The notes under the pieces were generated by a model. The model did no database searches. It saw only the letters and a list, made by a program, of their open reading frames with translations, and had not been told where the DNA came from. From assembly GCA_030674185.1 (NCBI GenBank), contig CM060315.1, positions 88,671,415-88,735,414 on the forward strand: a stretch of 64,000 nt of DNA, read 5' to 3'. Source of the DNA: Monoplex corrugatus (lineage: Eukaryota > Mollusca > Gastropoda > Littorinimorpha > Ranellidae). A program made the translations under genes and the position numbers. Each line of letters begins with the position of its first letter. Position 1 is the stretch's first letter. Positions 61,855 to 64,000 of the stretch are shown in pieces.

Positions 61855-62208
61855 TTATTCTGTTCGGCACTGACAGATAGTTTTCTCCAGCAACAAGCGC
61901 CTTCCCATAAATCTTAGTGACTCTCTAATTTCATAGGAACAGTTAGGCTTATCTACTATTGTGCGAATTACCTCTCTTGACGTGTTCTCGTCTTTCTGTC
62001 TGATGAGGGAGTGAAGAGGGATCTTTGGGAGAAGGTTGGAGGGAACAATGGGGATTTTTGTTTTCAATTTTCTTCCCATCAAGAAATCACTGGGGGATTT
62101 TCCTTCTAGCAGTGGACTTGCCCTGAACAGAAGGAGAGCATTATAGGGATCCTTTGTTTTTTTTTGAGTAGGTTCTTCCTGTCTGCACGGCTCTTTCGGC
62201 CTCTCCAT
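61855..62208 (-). pseudogene. Ty3/Gypsy integrase C-terminal part
   Basis: NALLLFRASPLLEGKSPSDF, LMGRKLKTKIP, then a degenerate tail. Frameshifted relative to the core. Confidence 0.75.
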
Positions 62209-62220
62209 TACTTTGGGGAT

Positions 62221-62467
62221 AGTGAGGAGAGCTTGTGGTGTGTGTGAAAGTGAAATCTACAGCAAAGTTGCGGAATTATGTACTGACGAACTGAGGCCCA
62301 TTGTCCGAGACAATAACATCAGGGATGCCATGGATCACGAAAATGCTCTTCAATTTGCCGATAAGGTTGTTGCTCGTCTGGTTGTCCAGGCGACGCAATT
62401 CTGGCCATCGAGAATAACAGTCTACCACAATGACAAAGGTCTTGCCGTGAAGGTCAAACAAATCCAT
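62221..62467 (-). pseudogene. Ty3/Gypsy integrase core, second half
   Basis: DCYSRWPEL, FVIHGIPDVIVSDNGPQF (second Asp), then a stop codon near 62276; downstream in the same frame [17 protein letters not shown] supplies the catalytic Glu. Confidence 0.8.
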
Positions 62468-62775
62468 ACCCAGACCACAATGACAAAGGTCTTGCCGTGA
62501 AGGTCAAACAAATCCATACCCAGACCACAATGACAAAGGTCTTGCGTGAAGGTCAAACAAATCCATACCCAGACCACAATGACAAAGGTCTTGCCGTGAA
62601 GGTCAAACAAATCCATGCCCAGACCACAATGACAAAGGTCTTGCCGTGAAGGTCAAACAAATCCATGCCCAGACCACAATGACAAAGGTCTTGCCGTGAA
62701 GGTCAAACAAATCCATGCCCAGACCACAATGACAAAGGTCTTGCCGTGAAGGTCAAACAAATCCATGCCCAGTCT
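62425..62775 (-). repeat. 50-bp tandem expansion inside the integrase
   Basis: Seven copies of GACAAAGGTCTTGCCGTGAA GGTCAAACAAATCCATGCCC AGACCACAAT (one is 49 bp). On the minus strand each repeats GMDLFDLHGKTFVIVV. Since 50 is not a multiple of 3, the frame rotates at every copy. Confidence 0.92.
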
Positions 62776-63384
62776 GGACCATGGCTGATCGGGAAATGAG
62801 GAGGGAAGGAGGGGTTCCTTTTGTGTTGGTCTATGCTTGGCACATGTGTCACAATTTTTTACAAAGTCTTCAATATCTGTAGAGATATGAGGCCACCAGA
62901 CTGAGAATGAGGCAAGTGCTCGGCATTCTACGATTCCAAGGCGCCCGTCATGGATGTGACTGAGCATTTCAATTCTTATCCCTTTTGGGATAATGGTTCT
63001 GTCATCAAAGAGCAACAGATCATCTATGATACAGAGGTGTTCTCTGTTGATCCAATATTGTTTGAATAGTGGCGATTCTGGTATGCAGGTGGGCCATCCA
63101 TTGATGCAGTATTCTCTAATTTTTGCTGTTTCAGGGTCTGAATTTTGTAGGTCTTTGATTTCGTGCAGCTTGTATTTTGAAGCAGGAACGCTATCAATGG
63201 TCTGTCTGGCCATTAGTTCAGGAGCATTGATGAGGTTGATGCCTGTCTTTTCTGGCTGAGAGTGAGGTGCACGTGACAGAGAATGTGCTGAAGTTTGATT
63301 TTTTCCTGCCAAAATAACAAGACCTATAAAACTCTGACACCACAAGAAGGCCTGAAGCATTAAGATGGGCTGTGAACAGGCCAA
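62653..63384 (-). pseudogene. Ty3/Gypsy RNase H end and integrase zinc-binding domain
   Basis: 243-codon frame. SAHSLSRAP closes RNase H. The HHCC zinc domain reads HIHDGRLGI ... NCDTCAKH: the second His, normally in a GHLG motif, is Arg here, so zinc binding is doubtful. WWPHIS and GMDLFDL (first catalytic Asp) follow, then the tandem expansion destroys the frame. Confidence 0.8.
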
Positions 63385-63615
63385 TGTTTAGATGGCAGGT
63401 TGGGTGGAGCAAATATGGAATTGTTCAAACACAATGAGTCTCTCGTAACCCTTTCAATCTTGGGGTGATTTGTAATTTTTGCCAAAATATCACCAACCTT
63501 GCAAAAACCATCAAAAATTCAGGTAATGTTCAAAACTATATAAAAGTATTTGTTTCACTGAAGGAAAATGAATGGAAAAACAAATATCATATTCTCAATG
63601 TTGACAGAATGAGAT
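63385..63615. other. unassigned sequence, partly S2-like
   Basis: GTGAACAGGCCAATGTTTAG at 63368-63390 is like S2; CCCTTTCAATCTTGGGGTG at 63450 could be a TTAA-element end (preceded by GTAA). No gene. Confidence 0.35.
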
Positions 63616-63618
63616 AAC

Positions 63619-63894
63619 TCACAATCGTGCAAAGATAAAAAAAGATTTTGAGAAATGACCATGCTTCCTACCTGTCGGTGTGATTGGTAGGGTGTAATCC
63701 TCATCAGGACAATCAGAATCACTTGAGTCAAAATCAGCTTCATTGTTTTCATTTCCTACCACACTTCCGTTGTCTCTATCATACGGTAAATCAAAGAAAA
63801 TTCTAGCCATCTTTTCTGCAAGGAATTGAACGTAAGCAAATGACCAGCTAGATATAGACTGTGTGATGACCTGTGAAACCTTGGCTATAATCAT
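63619..63894 (-). CDS. acidic ORF of unknown function
   Basis: 91-codon frame; the likely start is MARIFFDLPYDRDNGSV, followed by an Asp/Glu/Ser-rich run (ADFDSSDSDCPDEDYTLP) up to ITPTGRK. AG|GTAGGAAG near 63672 could be a splice donor. This composition is common at the N-terminus of piggyBac-type transposases but is not diagnostic. No match to HECTD3. Confidence 0.3.
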   Translation of the reverse strand: MIIAKVSQVITQSISSWSFAYVQFLAEKMARIFFDLPYDRDNGSVVGNENNEADFDSSDSDCPDEDYTLPITPTGRKHGHFSKSFFIFARL

Positions 63895-63929
63895 GGTTGG
63901 GAGAGATAAGGCTCAAATACACCCTAAAC

Positions 63930-64000
63930 TCTATCTTTTCTAAGGAACCAGAAAAACACAAAAATAGAATCAGTACGCATATTTAATACAACAAGACAAG
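63930..64000 (-). repeat. FB repeat end, cut by the window edge
   Basis: GGAACCAGAAAAACACAAAA ATAGAATCAGTACGCATATT TAATACAACAAGACAAG; inverted copy of the FB outer end. Confidence 0.65.

Larger units (their letters stand above)
61855..63384 (-). mobile_element. decayed Ty3/Gypsy retrotransposon, RNase H end to integrase
   Basis: Minus strand, order: end of RNase H (SAHSLSRAP), integrase zinc-binding region, integrase core, integrase C-terminal part (FRASPLLEGKSPSDFLMGRK). No LTRs or upstream pol seen. Disabled by a 50-bp tandem expansion inside the core, an in-frame stop after the second Asp motif and at least one later frameshift. Confidence 0.82.

Overview
This is a metazoan nuclear window: intron-bearing, AT-rich and repeat-dense, with no bacterial features. 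The repeat mix (CR1/L2-type and RTE-like LINEs, a long tRNA-derived SINE, Ty3/Gypsy LTR elements, TTAA-flanked foldback elements, GT/AC and ATT microsatellites) and the one recognisable gene suggest a lophotrochozoan, most likely a gastropod mollusc. That taxonomic guess is inference; no species marker was identified.

The only cellular gene I can support is on the minus strand: the 3' two-thirds of HECTD3, a HECT-type E3 ubiquitin ligase. Twelve exons (59572-59737, 56154-56235, 48107-48183, 47141-47296, 43137-43305, 39205-39327, 38192-38281, 34750-34953, 29179-29308, 27115-27268, 22670-22736, 20698-20794) have GT/AG borders and matching phases. They encode about 504 residues, from the end of the DOC domain through the whole HECT domain to the stop codon. 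The 5' exons lie beyond the right edge. The exon carrying the catalytic cysteine (22670-22736) sits in poor-quality sequence and looks two bases short.

Almost everything else is nested mobile DNA and tandem arrays. 1-20 kb (downstream of the gene): a SINE (2386-9471, bounded by a 9-bp duplication) is split by a LINE, which is split by a young LTR element (4472-8576) with a 4-bp TAGA duplication. The LTR element has a gag-like ORF fused to an integrase-tail-like segment and no protease, RT or RNase H. 20-59 kb (introns): four large tandem arrays. One (21622-22690) is built from the end of the catalytic exon plus its splice donor. One (24.1-26.9 kb) is a 40-bp array, G-rich on the sense strand. 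One (29.5-32.4 kb) has a 46-bp unit derived from the SINE. One has a 34-bp unit (49.2-50.25 and 55.7-56.1 kb) and was split by a LINE that was then split by a second, nearly complete LINE (50656-54442). 60-64 kb: a decayed Ty3/Gypsy integrase region, piggyBac-like ends and acidic ORF remnants.

At least three families carry TTAA at both ends, including a palindromic foldback family (P1) with nine copies. Exon coordinates were derived by hand from splice consensus, phase and family similarity. Repeat boundaries given in round numbers are approximate.
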